64,000 nucleotides of DNA from Pseudoxanthomonas sp. SE1 (GCF_029542205.1 NZ_CP113783.1:186001-250000); one strand, 5' to 3'. Numbered from the stretch's first letter, positions 28,108 through 37,697 are shown. The notes: a model not told the origin generated them from the sequence alone. Numbers and translations: made by a program.

Positions 28108-31100
28108 TCAGTCGCCGAGTGTCAGCAGCGAGGCGTTGCCACCGGCGGCCGTCGTGTTGACGGTGACCGTCTTTTCGGTGGCGAAACGCGGAAGGTAATG
28201 CGGGCCGCCAGCCTTGGGTCCGGTGCCGGACAGCCCCTGGCCGCCGAATGGCTGCACGCCGACGACCGCACCGATCTGGTTGCGGTTGACGTAGACGTTG
28301 CCCACCTTCACCCGTGCGGCGATGCGGTCGATGGTCTCGTCGATGCGGGAATGCACGCCCAGCGTCAGGCCGTAACCGGTGGCGTTGATCGCGTCGATGA
28401 CCTTGTCCAGGTCATCGGCCTTCCAGCGTACGACGTGCAGCGCCGGTCCGAAGATTTCCTTGTGCAACTGGTCGAGCGACTTCAGTTCCCACGCACGCGG
28501 CGCGAAGAACGTGCCGTGCGCGGTGTCCTCGCCTGCGTTGGCCTGCTTGATGAGGCGCGCCTCGTTCGCCATGCGGGTCGCGTGATCGTCGAGGATCTTC
28601 AGCGCATCGGCATCGATCACCGGACCGACGTCGGTCGACAGCAGGCCCGGGTCGCCGATCTTCAGTTCGTCCATCGCGCCGGCCAGCATCGTCATCACCT
28701 TGTCGGCGATGTCGTCCTGCACGAACAGCACACGCGCCGCCGAGCAGCGCTGGCCCGCCGAGGTGAACGCGGAACCCATCGCGTCCTTCACCAGCTGCTC
28801 CGGCAGCGCGGACGAGTCGGCGATGAAGGCGTTCTGGCCGCCGGTCTCGGCGATCAGCGTCGCGATCGGGCCGCTCTCGCGGCCGGCGAGCGCGCGGTTG
28901 ATCGCGCGCGCGGTCTCGGTGGAGCCGGTGAAGGCCACGCCGGCCACGCGGGGATCCTTCGTCAGCGCCGCGCCGACAGTGGCGCCGTCGCCGGGCAGGA
29001 ACTGCAGCACGGCTTCGGGAATGCCGGCTTCGTGCAGCAGTTTCACCGCGGCGTGGCCGATCAGGTTGGTCTGTTCGGCCGGCTTGGCGATCACGCTGTT
29101 GCCGGCGGCCAGCGCGGCGCTGACCTGGCCCAGGAAGATCGCCAGCGGGAAATTCCACGGGCTGATGCAGACGAACACGCCACGGCCCTGCAGCTGCAGC
29201 TGGTTGGATTCGCCGGTCGGGCCGGGCAGCTGTTCGGGCGCGCCGAACTGCGCGCGCGCCTGCGCGGCGTAGTAGCGCAGGAAGTCGACCGCTTCGCGCA
29301 CTTCGGCCACGCTGTCGGGGATGGTCTTGCCCGCTTCCTTCACGCACAGCGCGATGTAGTCGGGCAGGCGCTGTTCCAGCAGGTTCGCGGCGTGCTCGAG
29401 GATGGCGGCGCGGCTGGCGGCCGGCGTGCGGTCCCAGGCCGGCTGCGCGGCCACCGCATTCGCCAGCGCCTTCTCGACGGTGCCGCTGTCGGCCGGTTGC
29501 CATTCGCCCACTGTCTGGCGGCGGTCGGCCGGGTTGGTCACCGGCAACGCAGCGCTGGACACGACGGCGCCCGGCACCAGCGGCGCGGCGCGCCACGGCT
29601 TGACCGCCGCGTTGATGCGCTCGGCCAGCGCGCGCAGGTCGTTGTCGTTGGCGAGGTTGGCGCCCATGGAGTTGTTCCTGTCAGAAGAGGCGATGGGAGC
29701 CGGCTGGCTCCGGAAAAGATCGACCGGCAGCGGGATGCGCGGGTGCGGGATGGATTCGAACTCGGACACCGTCTGCACCGGGTCGCGCACCAAATCCTCG
29801 ATGGCGACGTTCTCGTCGGTGATGCGGTTGACGAAGCTGCTGTTGGCGCCGTTCTCGAGCAGGCGGCGGACCAGATAGGGCAGCAGGTCCTCGTGTGAAC
29901 CGACCGGCGCGTAGACGCGGCACGGGATGTCCAGTCGATGCTTCGGCACCACCTCGGCATACAGGTCGTCGCCCATGCCGTGCAGCTTCTGGTGCTCGTA
30001 TGGACGGCCGTTGGCGATGAAGCGGATCGCCGCGATGGTCTGCGCATTGTGGGTGGCGAACATCGGATACAGCGCGTCGCCGTGGTCGAGCATGCGTCGC
30101 GCATTGGCAAGGTACGAGACGTCGGTGTTCGGCTTGCGCGTGAACACCGGGTAGCCCGGGTGGCCGTCGATCTGCGCGCGCTTGATTTCGGCGTCCCAGT
30201 ACGCACCCTTCACCAGGCGCACCGGCATGCGGCGGCCGACGCGGCGGGCCAGGTCTGCCAGGAAGTTGATCACGTACGGCGTGCGCTTCTGATAAGCCTG
30301 CACGGCCAGGCCGTAGCCTTCCCAGCCGTCGAGCGAGGCGTCGGAGAAGGTCGCCTCGATCAGGTCGAGCGACAGCTCCAGCCGGTCGGCTTCTTCGGCG
30401 TCGATGGTGAAGCCGATGCCGTAGGACTTGGCCAGCTGGGCCAGCTCCAGGATGGCCGGCGCCAGCTCGCGCATCACGCGGGCGCGCTTGGCGTGCTCAT
30501 AGCGCGGGTGCAGCGCGGACAGCTTGATCGAGATGCTCGGTGCCGCCAGCACGTCGGCGAAGGGACCGGTGCGGCCAATGGCATGGATCGCCTGCCGGTA
30601 GGCCTCCAGGTAGCGGGCGGCGTCCTTCGTGGTCAGCGCGCCTTCGCCCAGCATGTCGAAGGAATAGCGGTAGTCGGCGTTCTCGCCCTTGCGGCTGCGG
30701 GCCAGCGCCTCGTCGATGGTGCGGCCCATGACGAACTGGTGGCCCATGATCCGCATGGCCTGGCGCACGGCCAGGCGGATGACGGGCTCGCCCACGCGAC
30801 CGACCAGGCGCTTGAAGGCGCCCGGCACGTCGGCCCGGGTCAGGTCGTTCAGGTTGACCAGCTTGCCGGTCAGCATCAGGCCCCAGGTGGAGGCATTGAC
30901 CAGCACGGAGTCGCTCTGGCCCAGGTGCCTTTCCCAGTCCGCATCGCCCAGCTTGTCGCGGATCAGCTTGTCGGCGGTCTCCTGGTCGGGGATGCGCAGC
31001 AGCGCCTCGGCCACGCACATCAGCAGCACGCCCTCCTCGCTGCCGAGGTCGTACTGGCGCATGAAGGCTTCGATGGCGCCCTGGTCCTGGGCGCGGGCGC

Positions 31101-31323
31101 GGACCCGCTTGACCAGGTCCATGGCCAGCTTCTGGGCCTGGATCTGCTCGTTGGCCGGCAGGCGCGCGTGCTCCAGCAGTTCGCGGACATGTCCGGTCTC
31201 GTCGCGCAGCCAGGCGGCCGTGATGGCGGCGCGCAGCGGCGATGGCGGTGCCGGGAGTTCGGGGGCGACGATGCTGCCGGCCGGCGGAGCGGCGGGCGAC
31301 GGAGCGGGTGAAGGAGTCGACAT
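28108..31323 (-). CDS. putA: PutA, bifunctional proline dehydrogenase / P5C dehydrogenase
   Basis: A 1071-residue enzyme oxidising proline to glutamate in two steps, passing electrons to ubiquinone. An arm/helical region (about 30-180) leads into the FAD-dependent proline dehydrogenase barrel (about 190-490, with IKLSALHPRYE and VRLVKGAYWD). The aldehyde dehydrogenase half follows (about 540-1050), with ISPWNFPLAIF, FTGSTETA and catalytic Cys860 in SAGQRCSAARV. There is no N-terminal ribbon-helix-helix domain, so unlike E. coli PutA (about 1320 residues) it should not repress its own gene. The start is MSTPSP at 31323. Confidence 0.95.
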   Translation of the reverse strand: MSTPSPAPSPAAPPAGSIVAPELPAPPSPLRAAITAAWLRDETGHVRELLEHARLPANEQIQAQKLAMDLVKRVRARAQDQGAIEAFMRQYDLGSEEGVLLMCVAEALLRIPDQETADKLIRDKLGDADWERHLGQSDSVLVNASTWGLMLTGKLVNLNDLTRADVPGAFKRLVGRVGEPVIRLAVRQAMRIMGHQFVMGRTIDEALARSRKGENADYRYSFDMLGEGALTTKDAARYLEAYRQAIHAIGRTGPFADVLAAPSISIKLSALHPRYEHAKRARVMRELAPAILELAQLAKSYGIGFTIDAEEADRLELSLDLIEATFSDASLDGWEGYGLAVQAYQKRTPYVINFLADLARRVGRRMPVRLVKGAYWDAEIKRAQIDGHPGYPVFTRKPNTDVSYLANARRMLDHGDALYPMFATHNAQTIAAIRFIANGRPYEHQKLHGMGDDLYAEVVPKHRLDIPCRVYAPVGSHEDLLPYLVRRLLENGANSSFVNRITDENVAIEDLVRDPVQTVSEFESIPHPRIPLPVDLFRSQPAPIASSDRNNSMGANLANDNDLRALAERINAAVKPWRAAPLVPGAVVSSAALPVTNPADRRQTVGEWQPADSGTVEKALANAVAAQPAWDRTPAASRAAILEHAANLLEQRLPDYIALCVKEAGKTIPDSVAEVREAVDFLRYYAAQARAQFGAPEQLPGPTGESNQLQLQGRGVFVCISPWNFPLAIFLGQVSAALAAGNSVIAKPAEQTNLIGHAAVKLLHEAGIPEAVLQFLPGDGATVGAALTKDPRVAGVAFTGSTETARAINRALAGRESGPIATLIAETGGQNAFIADSSALPEQLVKDAMGSAFTSAGQRCSAARVLFVQDDIADKVMTMLAGAMDELKIGDPGLLSTDVGPVIDADALKILDDHATRMANEARLIKQANAGEDTAHGTFFAPRAWELKSLDQLHKEIFGPALHVVRWKADDLDKVIDAINATGYGLTLGVHSRIDETIDRIAARVKVGNVYVNRNQIGAVVGVQPFGGQGLSGTGPKAGGPHYLPRFATEKTVTVNTTAAGGNASLLTLGD

Positions 31324-31517
31324 GACGGCAGGGCAGTCCAAAGGCAGTCCACTAGTTTAGGGCCGTGCGGGCAGGCCGGGTATGCCTGCCGCGCCGGATC
31401 AGAGGGTGTCGGTGGAGCGCGTCGGCGGAGCGGTGACGGCGGTCGCGGAATCGCCCCGCGAAGACGCGGTGCGGCCTGAGCGGGTGTCCCGCGCGCCTTG
31501 TGCAGGATCAATGAAAC

Positions 31518-31546
31518 TTGCCGCAAAGTGTGCCGGGAGCTACCAT
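31518..31546 (+). promoter_or_regulatory. Candidate promoter for the cytochrome oxidase locus
   Basis: TTGCCG (31518-31523), 17-bp spacer, TACCAT (31541-31546), each a 4 of 6 match to sigma-70 boxes. It lies 39 bp before the DUF2244 gene. The remaining gap 31324-31517 shows nothing else that I can name. Confidence 0.35.
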
Positions 31547-31585
31547 TTAACGGTTTTCCGCAGCCCGGATCGTGTGGCGGGCGAC

Positions 31586-32062
31586 ATGATCGAAATGGTG
31601 CCGTCATCGTGGGACGGACACGGCGCGCGGCTCAGGCTGCGGCCGCCGCGGGCGCTGACGCGCCGCCAGTTCGTGATGTTGTTCGTGGTGCTGTCGGGCG
31701 CGATGTGGATCGTCGCCATGCTGGGCTGGTGGGGAGGCAATGCCTTCGCGCCAGCCTTTGCATTCCTCCATTCGGCCATCGTGGCCACGGCGCTGCGCGC
31801 GTTGTGGCGCAGTGGCGACCGGAGGGAAGACATCAGCATCGGCCCCGACGCGGTGGAGGTCACCACCTCCGTGTCTGGGGCGGTGTTCCGGGCGCATCCC
31901 TATTGGGTGCGCCTGTGCATCGAGCGGGATGGCGAAAGGATTTCGCTGGCCTCCAGCGGCAGGCAGGTCCAGGTTGGCAACTTCCTGGGACCGGCCGAAC
32001 GCCGGGAGCTGGCGGACAGATTGCAGGATTTACTGGCGGCCGCGAGTGGCCGCAACCGATGA
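31586..32062 (+). CDS. DUF2244-family membrane protein of the oxidase locus
   Basis: A 158-residue protein with two adjacent hydrophobic helices (FVMLFVVLSGAMWIVAMLGWW and AFAPAFAFLHSAIVATALRALW) followed by a small soluble beta-rich domain (ISIGPDAVEVTTSV...YWVRLCIERDGERISL). This is the DUF2244 layout, and such genes commonly sit next to cytochrome oxidase genes. The function is unknown, perhaps oxidase assembly. The start is uncertain: ATG 31586 was chosen for homology, while ATG 31511 is also in frame. Confidence 0.78.
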   Translation: MIEMVPSSWDGHGARLRLRPPRALTRRQFVMLFVVLSGAMWIVAMLGWWGGNAFAPAFAFLHSAIVATALRALWRSGDRREDISIGPDAVEVTTSVSGAVFRAHPYWVRLCIERDGERISLASSGRQVQVGNFLGPAERRELADRLQDLLAAASGRNR

Positions 32063-32080
32063 CGCATTGGGGTCTAGGCA

Positions 32081-33025
32081 ATGACGCAAGTGAATGGGAT
32101 GTGGAAGCGGTTGGTGACGGCGTGCACGCTGCTGGCGATGCCGGCGCTGGCTTGGGCGCAGTCGGCGGACCCGAAGCCGTGGCAGCTCAACATGGGCAAG
32201 GGCGTGACTGCGTCCTCCCAGCATGCCTATGACGCGCACATGATCGCGCTGTGGGTCTGCATCGTGATCGGCGTCATCGTGTTCGGTGCGATGGGCTACG
32301 CGATGTTCAAGTTCCGCCACTCCAAGGGCGCGGTGCCGGCGCAGTTCAGCCACAACACCACGGCCGAGATCATCTGGACCGTCATCCCGGTGCTGATCCT
32401 GGTGGTCATGGCCTGGCCGGCGACCGCCAAGCTGATCGCCATGTACGACACCCGCGACTCCGAGATGACCGTCAAGGTCACCGGCTACCAGTGGATGTGG
32501 AAGTACGAATACCTGGGCGAGGGCGTGGAGTTCACCAGCCGCCTGGACCGCGAATCCGACCGCCTGCGCCAGAACAAGGCGACGACGCAGGAAGAGATCA
32601 AGGCGCACCCGCACTACCTGCTGGACGTCGACAACCAGCTGGTGCTGCCCACCAACACCAAGATCCGCTTCGTGATCACCGCCGACGACGTCATCCACGC
32701 GTGGTGGGTCCCGGCGCTGGGCTGGAAGCAGGACGCCATCCCGGGCATCGTCAACGAGGCCTGGACCGACATCAAGGAACCGGGCATCTACCGCGGCCAG
32801 TGCGCCGAGCTGTGCGGCAAGGACCACGGCTTCATGCCGATCGTCGTGAAGGCGGTGCCGAAGGCCGAGTACGAGCAGTGGCTGGCCTCGAAGAAGCCCG
32901 CCCCGGCCGCCGCACCCGCTCCGGCCGCGCCGGTGGAAGAGGCCGCGCCGGCCGACGCCACGACGGCCCCGGCCGTTGAAGCCGCCCCCACCGCCGAGAC
33001 CCCCGCGCCGTCGGCGCAGGGTTGA
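32081..33025 (+). CDS. ctaC: Cytochrome c oxidase subunit II (CuA)
   Basis: A 314-residue protein: signal peptide (to about residue 27), two transmembrane helices (about 52-76 and 95-118), and the periplasmic cupredoxin domain. The CuA ligands are His206, Cys241, Cys245, His249 and Met252 in IHAWWVP and GQCAELCGKDHGFMP. The aromatic patch YQWMWKYEY (136-144) guides electron entry. The last 50 residues are an Ala/Pro/Glu-rich tail with no cytochrome c domain, so this is a caa3-free aa3 type. It heads ctaC-ctaD. Confidence 0.96.
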   Translation: MTQVNGMWKRLVTACTLLAMPALAWAQSADPKPWQLNMGKGVTASSQHAYDAHMIALWVCIVIGVIVFGAMGYAMFKFRHSKGAVPAQFSHNTTAEIIWTVIPVLILVVMAWPATAKLIAMYDTRDSEMTVKVTGYQWMWKYEYLGEGVEFTSRLDRESDRLRQNKATTQEEIKAHPHYLLDVDNQLVLPTNTKIRFVITADDVIHAWWVPALGWKQDAIPGIVNEAWTDIKEPGIYRGQCAELCGKDHGFMPIVVKAVPKAEYEQWLASKKPAPAAAPAPAAPVEEAAPADATTAPAVEAAPTAETPAPSAQG

Positions 33026-33060
33026 TCGACCGCCCGCATCAGCTGCAAGAGATTACGCAC

Positions 33061-34674
33061 ATGGCCAACACCGCCGTCGATCATCATGACGATCACCACG
33101 GTCACCAGCAGAGCTTCATCGAGCGGTGGTTCTTCTCCACGAACCACAAGGACATCGGTACGCTCTACCTGATCTTCAGCTTCATCATGTTCATCATCGG
33201 CGCGGGCATGTCGGTGGTGATCCGTGCCGAGCTGATGGTGCCGGGCCTGCAGCTGGTCAGCCCCGAGTTCTTCAACCAGATGACCACGGTGCATGCGCTG
33301 GTCATGATCTTCGGTGGCGTGATGCCGGCCTTCGTCGGCCTGGCCAACTGGATGATCCCGCTGCAGGTGGGCGCACCGGACATGGCGCTGCCGCGCATGA
33401 ACAACTGGTCCTTCTGGATCATGCCGTTCGCCTTCACCCTGCTGCTCAGCTCGTTGTTCCTGCCGGGCGGCGCGCCGGCCGGTGGCTGGACGCTGTACCC
33501 GCCGCTGTCGCTGCAGGGCGGCGCGAACGTGGCACTGACCATCTTCGCCATCCACATGATGGGCATCAGCTCCATCATGGGCGCGATCAACATCATCGCC
33601 ACCGTGCTCAACATGCGCGCACCGGGCATCGACCTGCTGAAGATGCCGATCTTCTGCTGGACCTGGCTGATCACCGCGTTCCTGCTGATCGCGGTGATGC
33701 CGGTGCTGGCGGGCGCGGTGACCATGCTGCTGACCGACAAGTTCTTCGGCACCAGCTTCTTCAACGCGGCCGGCGGCGGCGACCCGGTGATGTACCAGCA
33801 CATCTTCTGGTTCTTCGGACACCCCGAGGTCTACATCATGATCCTGCCGGCGTTCGGCGTGGTGTCGGAAATCATCCCGACCTTCAGCCGCAAGCCGCTG
33901 TTCGGTTACCAGGCCATGGTGTACGCGACCGCCTCGATCGCGTTCCTGTCGTTCATCGTGTGGGCGCACCACATGTTCACGGTGGGCATGCCGCTGGGCG
34001 GCGAGATCTACTTCATGTTCGCCACCATGCTGATCGCCATCCCGACCGGCGTGAAGGTGTTCAACTGGGTCAGCACGATGTGGCGGGGCTCGCTGAGCTT
34101 CGAAACCCCGATGCTGTGGGCGGTGGGCTTCGTCATCCTGTTCACCATCGGCGGCTTCTCCGGCCTGATGCTGGCCATCGTGCCGGCGGACTTCCAGTAC
34201 CACGACACCTACTTCGTGGTGGCGCACTTCCACTACGTGCTGGTGACCGGCGCGCTGTTCTCCATCATCGCGGCGACCTACTACTGGTGGCCGAAGTGGA
34301 CCGGCCGCATGTACAGCGAGTTCTGGGGCAAGTTCCATTTCTGGTGGACGATCGTGTTCGTCAACCTGCTGTTCTTCCCGCAGCACTTCCTGGGCCTGGC
34401 CGGCATGCCGCGCCGCATCCCGGACTACAACCCGGTGTTCGCGGACTGGAACCTCATCAGTTCGATCGGCGCGTTCGGCATGTTCCTGACGCCGTTCATG
34501 ATGGCCGCGATCCTGTGGGCCTCACTGCGCAACGGCAAGAAGGCCGAAGCGCGCGCCTGGGAAAACGCCAGGGGCCTGGAATGGACCGTGCCGTCGCCGG
34601 CGCCGCACCACACGTTCACCACGCCGCCGGTCATCAAGGACGGCGACCTGGCGCACGGTGACGTGACGCACTGA
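33061..34674 (+). CDS. ctaD: Cytochrome c oxidase subunit I (heme a/a3-CuB)
   Basis: A 537-residue, 12-helix proton-pumping subunit. Ligands seen: His78 (heme a), His254 with the cross-linked Tyr258 and pumping Glu256 in FFGHPEVY, His303/His304 (CuB) and His389/His391 in VAHFHYV. NTTVHALVM-like and DMALPRMNN regions carry the D-channel entry. The N-terminus has an unusual His/Asp-rich stretch (DHHDDHHGHQ, 7-16) of possible metal-binding character. I chose ATG 33061; an upstream in-frame codon at 33022 would add 13 residues with no better ribosome site. Confidence 0.97.
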   Translation: MANTAVDHHDDHHGHQQSFIERWFFSTNHKDIGTLYLIFSFIMFIIGAGMSVVIRAELMVPGLQLVSPEFFNQMTTVHALVMIFGGVMPAFVGLANWMIPLQVGAPDMALPRMNNWSFWIMPFAFTLLLSSLFLPGGAPAGGWTLYPPLSLQGGANVALTIFAIHMMGISSIMGAINIIATVLNMRAPGIDLLKMPIFCWTWLITAFLLIAVMPVLAGAVTMLLTDKFFGTSFFNAAGGGDPVMYQHIFWFFGHPEVYIMILPAFGVVSEIIPTFSRKPLFGYQAMVYATASIAFLSFIVWAHHMFTVGMPLGGEIYFMFATMLIAIPTGVKVFNWVSTMWRGSLSFETPMLWAVGFVILFTIGGFSGLMLAIVPADFQYHDTYFVVAHFHYVLVTGALFSIIAATYYWWPKWTGRMYSEFWGKFHFWWTIVFVNLLFFPQHFLGLAGMPRRIPDYNPVFADWNLISSIGAFGMFLTPFMMAAILWASLRNGKKAEARAWENARGLEWTVPSPAPHHTFTTPPVIKDGDLAHGDVTH

Positions 34675-34693
34675 AACGGCTGAGCATCGCACC

Positions 34694-34828
34694 ATGAACG
34701 CCCCCGTGCTGACCCCCGAGGAACTCGCGCGCCGCCGCAAGGCGGTGCTGCGGACGGCGTGGGTGATCGGCGGCATCGCGCTCGCGATCTTCGTGGCCTT
34801 CATCGGCCGCGCGGTGCTGAGCGCATGA
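34694..34828 (+). CDS. 44-residue single-helix protein, cytochrome oxidase small assembly type
   Basis: The sequence begins [20 protein letters not shown] and continues with one hydrophobic helix (about 22-38, [17 protein letters not shown]). It is too short for most gene callers but has a start 19 bp after ctaD and a stop overlapping the ctaG ATG (ATGA). Short one-helix proteins at exactly this spot are annotated in other proteobacteria as cytochrome oxidase small assembly proteins. Role inferred from position only. Confidence 0.75.
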   Translation: MNAPVLTPEELARRRKAVLRTAWVIGGIALAIFVAFIGRAVLSA

Positions 34829-35403
34829 GCGCGGCCAAGTCCAACTCGGCCGGGCTGTTCAAGCTGGTGGGCGTGGCGGTGGCGGTATTCGTGCTGACGT
34901 TCTCGCTGGTGCCGCTGTACCGCATCGCCTGCGAGAAGGTGTTCGGCATCCGCCTGGAGCAAGGGCCCGGCCAGGCGGCTGCGGTCGCGGCAGCCAAGGT
35001 TGCGCGCACGGTGACCGTGCAGTTCGATGGTGGTGTCAATTCCAAGTTGCCGTGGGCGTTCCAGCCGGAACAGCTGACCATGGAAGTGGTGCCCGGCGAG
35101 CTGTACGAGGCGAAGTATTTCGCCCGCAACGACAGCGAGCGGGCCGTCGTCGGCAGCGCGGTGCCGTCCGTCGCGCCGGCGCGAGCCTCGGGCTATTTCA
35201 CCAAGACCGAGTGCTTCTGCTTCACGGCCCAGACCCTGCAGGCCGGCGAAAGCCGCGACATGCCGGTCCGCTTCATCGTGGACCCGGACCTGCCGGCGGA
35301 AGTGAAGACCATCACCCTGTCGTATACCTTCTTCAAGAACGATGCACTGACCGCGCAGATCGGCACGGGCAATGCATCGCCCTCGCCGCTCGCGGCACCC
35401 TGA
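34825..35403 (+). CDS. ctaG: CtaG/Cox11, copper chaperone for CuB assembly
   Basis: A 192-residue protein with one N-terminal helix (about 11-31) and a periplasmic immunoglobulin-like domain. The copper-binding CFCF motif is in [12 protein letters not shown], and [17 protein letters not shown] is conserved in Cox11. It delivers copper to the CuB site of CtaD. The start overlaps the stop of the 44-residue gene and the order ctaD-small-ctaG-ctaE is typical. Confidence 0.94.
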   Translation: MSAAKSNSAGLFKLVGVAVAVFVLTFSLVPLYRIACEKVFGIRLEQGPGQAAAVAAAKVARTVTVQFDGGVNSKLPWAFQPEQLTMEVVPGELYEAKYFARNDSERAVVGSAVPSVAPARASGYFTKTECFCFTAQTLQAGESRDMPVRFIVDPDLPAEVKTITLSYTFFKNDALTAQIGTGNASPSPLAAP

Positions 35404-35430
35404 TCACGCTTAGCAACCGGAAGCCACGCC

Positions 35431-36309
35431 ATGGGACAAACCCATTCGCCAGACGCCAACATCTACTTCGTGCCGCACAGCTCCAAGTGGCCGTTCGTGG
35501 GTTCCATCGCCATGTTCGTCACCATGGTGGGCGTGGCCAGCTGGCTCAATGACGCGGCCTGGGGCATGTGGGTCTTCTATGCCGGCCTGGTGATGCTGAG
35601 CGCGACGCTGTTCATGTGGTTCGGCGACGTGATCCGCGAATCGGTGAGCGGCCATTACAACCGCCAGGTGGACGTGTCGTTCCGCATGGGCATGGTGTGG
35701 TTCATCTTCTCGGAAGTGATGTTCTTCGCAGCCTTCTTCGGCGCGCTGTTCTATGCCCGCACGCTCGCGTTGCCGTGGCTGGGGGGCGAAGGCGATGGCG
35801 TGATGACCAACAGCCTGCTGTGGGAAGGTTTCTCGGCGGCATGGCCGAGCGCCGGTCCGGGCCAGGTGGGCGGTCAGTTCCAGACCATCCCGGCATGGGG
35901 CCTGCCGCTGATCAACACGCTGATCCTGCTGACCTCGGGCGTCACCATCACCATCGCGCACCATGCGCTGAAGGCCGGCGACCGCAAGCAGCTGCTGATC
36001 TGGCTGGGTGCCACGGTGCTGCTCGGCTGCACGTTCCTGTACTACCAGGCCGAAGAGTACATCCACGCCTACAAGGAGCTGAACCTGACGCTGGGTTCCG
36101 GCATCTACGGTTCCACGTTCTTCATGCTGACCGGCTTCCACGGCCTGCACGTGACGCTGGGCACGTTGATGCTGGCGATCATCTGGTTCCGCTGCGCCAA
36201 GGGCCACTTCACCAAGGACGACCACTTCGGTTTCGAAGCCGTGGCGTGGTACTGGCATTTCGTCGACGTGGTGTGGCTGGGCCTGTTCCTGTTCGTCTAC
36301 GTGCTGTAA
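35431..36309 (+). CDS. ctaE: Cytochrome c oxidase subunit III
   Basis: A 292-residue, seven-helix subunit. Typical motifs: HSSKWPFVGS near the start, GMVWFIFSEVMFFAAFFGA, QYxxxA-like YYQAEEYIHA, LTGFHGLHVTLGT and AVAWYWHFVDVVWLGLFLFVYVL at the end. It stabilises subunit I and proton uptake. An intrinsic terminator follows at 36334, closing the ctaCDGE unit. Confidence 0.96.
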   Translation: MGQTHSPDANIYFVPHSSKWPFVGSIAMFVTMVGVASWLNDAAWGMWVFYAGLVMLSATLFMWFGDVIRESVSGHYNRQVDVSFRMGMVWFIFSEVMFFAAFFGALFYARTLALPWLGGEGDGVMTNSLLWEGFSAAWPSAGPGQVGGQFQTIPAWGLPLINTLILLTSGVTITIAHHALKAGDRKQLLIWLGATVLLGCTFLYYQAEEYIHAYKELNLTLGSGIYGSTFFMLTGFHGLHVTLGTLMLAIIWFRCAKGHFTKDDHFGFEAVAWYWHFVDVVWLGLFLFVYVL

Positions 36310-36333
36310 AGCGCGGGCGACACCGTAGCGAAG

Positions 36334-36359
36334 AAAGGGCCGGCAATGCCGGCCCTTTT
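36334..36359 (+). terminator. Intrinsic terminator after ctaE
   Basis: AAAGGGCCGGC (36334-36344) pairs with 36348-36358 over an AAT loop and ends in TTTT. It could serve both ctaE and the converging small gene. Confidence 0.85.
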
Positions 36360-36405
36360 CTTTTGCCCGGTTGGCGCGGCGGGCCGCGCGCGGGACAATG
36401 CCCGC

Positions 36406-36627
36406 TCAGCCCGGATTGATGCCATGCGGCTGGATCCAGCCCATCTTGATGGCCAGCACCACCAGCAGGATCAGGCCCACGGACAGCGCGATGCGGCGTG
36501 TCAGCGCGTTGACGGTGCGCTTGCTCCCGCCCTTGTCCACCAGCATGTAGTACAGGCCTGCGCCGAGGTTCCACACGATGAGGATGAGGAAGGCGATGAT
36601 CAGCAGGGTTTTCAGCGAATCGTTCAT
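36406..36627 (-). CDS. DUF2909-family twin-transmembrane protein
   Basis: A 73-residue protein with two helices (about 6-30 and 46-62) joined by a basic loop (DKGGSKRTVNALTRRIAL); it ends QPHGINPG. This matches the DUF2909 twin-helix proteins that are regularly found beside SURF1 and ctaE. It lies on the opposite strand within the oxidase locus. Probably an oxidase accessory protein; function unproven. Confidence 0.85.
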   Translation of the reverse strand: MNDSLKTLLIIAFLILIVWNLGAGLYYMLVDKGGSKRTVNALTRRIALSVGLILLVVLAIKMGWIQPHGINPG

Positions 36628-36714
36628 GGCGTCCTCGACGGGGCCGGCAGTGAGGCGCGCATTATCGCCCCGGTGGCGTGAGCCGATGGTGGGTGCGACA
36701 TTCGGACGCATGCC

Positions 36715-37440
36715 GTGAGCCGGCGCATGCCGCTGCCGGTCGGTTGGACGCTGGCCGTGCTGGCCATGTCCTTGTTCGGCAGCCTGGGCGCCTGGCAGTG
36801 GGGGCGGGCGGAACAGAAGGAAGCCCTGCTGGCCGAGACAGCGCGCGTGCTGGCCGAACGACAGGCCCAGTCGCTGGCGGTGGCAGCCGATGCCGCGCGG
36901 GCGCAGGCGTACGACTGGGTGGCGGGCGAGGGTGAATTCCTGCCTGCCCGCGCGATCCTGCTGGACAACCAGACGCGCGAGCGGCAGCCCGGTGTCCGTG
37001 TCTATCGGGTGTTTCAGCCCATCGAGGGCGGTGTGCCACTGCTGGTGGAGCTTGGCTGGCAGGCCGTGCCCGGTGACCGCACCATGCCGGCGGTGCCGCC
37101 GTTGCCGGGTCGCCAACACATGGCGGGGCTGCTGGTACCGCCGCCCTCGGAAGGTATTGCCAGCGCCGCCGCTGCCGCGCAACCGGATGGCAGCCTGCTG
37201 GTGATCGCGCTGCAGCCGGATGCGCTGGCCAAGGCGCTTGCGCTGCCTGCGTTGTCGCCGCGCGTCCTGAAGTTGGACCCCGACCTGCCGCTCGGTTACG
37301 CGCGCGACCTGGACGTCCTGCCCAACACGCTGCCGCCGGAGCGTCACATCGGCTATGCCGTGCAATGGTTCGGACTGGCAGGCGCGGTGTTCGTCACCGC
37401 GCTGATCCTGACCTGGCGCAGCCGTCGGAAGAGCAGATAG
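36715..37440 (+). CDS. SURF1-family cytochrome oxidase assembly protein
   Basis: A 241-residue protein with helices at both ends (about 9-25 and 216-233) and a periplasmic middle domain. SURF1 features are LGAWQWGRAEQK, GEFLPARAILLDNQTRERQPGVRVY, LLVELGWQAVP and GYAVQWFGLAGAVFVTALI. SURF1 helps insert heme a into subunit I. The start is GTG 36715 (ATG 36727 is the alternative). Confidence 0.92.
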   Translation: MSRRMPLPVGWTLAVLAMSLFGSLGAWQWGRAEQKEALLAETARVLAERQAQSLAVAADAARAQAYDWVAGEGEFLPARAILLDNQTRERQPGVRVYRVFQPIEGGVPLLVELGWQAVPGDRTMPAVPPLPGRQHMAGLLVPPPSEGIASAAAAAQPDGSLLVIALQPDALAKALALPALSPRVLKLDPDLPLGYARDLDVLPNTLPPERHIGYAVQWFGLAGAVFVTALILTWRSRRKSR

Positions 37441-37490
37441 GCGTCCTCTGGACACGCCTTGCAGGAACGCGCTGGATACCCGATCCGGTC

Positions 37491-37585
37491 GTGGTGCGCC
37501 TGTCGAACCACGTTCTTTGCGATGGATCGACCCGTCACAACGGCCCCCCTCGGCGTGAAAAGCGTGGTGCGACAGGCTCACCACG
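37491..37585. repeat. Inverted repeat pair, family D (GTGGTG...TGTCG...CCAC)
   Basis: GTGGTGCGCCTGTCGAACCAC-type sequence at 37491-37511 is inverted at about 37564-37584 with two mismatches in 21. Each arm is itself partly palindromic. It fills much of the 257-bp gap between SURF1 and the Sco-like gene; I see no gene there. Confidence 0.7.
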
Positions 37586-37697
37586 AACGGCATTCAAGAG
37601 GCTTTGAACGCCATGCAAGGGGCTTTGGTCGCTGGGCGGCATAGAGCCCAGCGTTGCCATAGGGGCAATGATCGCCCGGGCGTGAGAAAATGCGGCC

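Noticed and set aside
26548-29898. Open plus-strand frame of 1116 codons
   Set aside because: It is antisense to the SMP-30, diguanylate cyclase and putA genes, which have clear family motifs. Its translation is rich in His, Gln, Arg and Ala with no domain, as expected from GC-rich antisense frames.
33061-33100. His/Asp-rich N-terminus of ctaD as a separate metal-binding peptide
   Set aside because: It is continuous with CtaD and similar acidic/His-rich N-termini occur in oxidase subunits; no separate stop or start.
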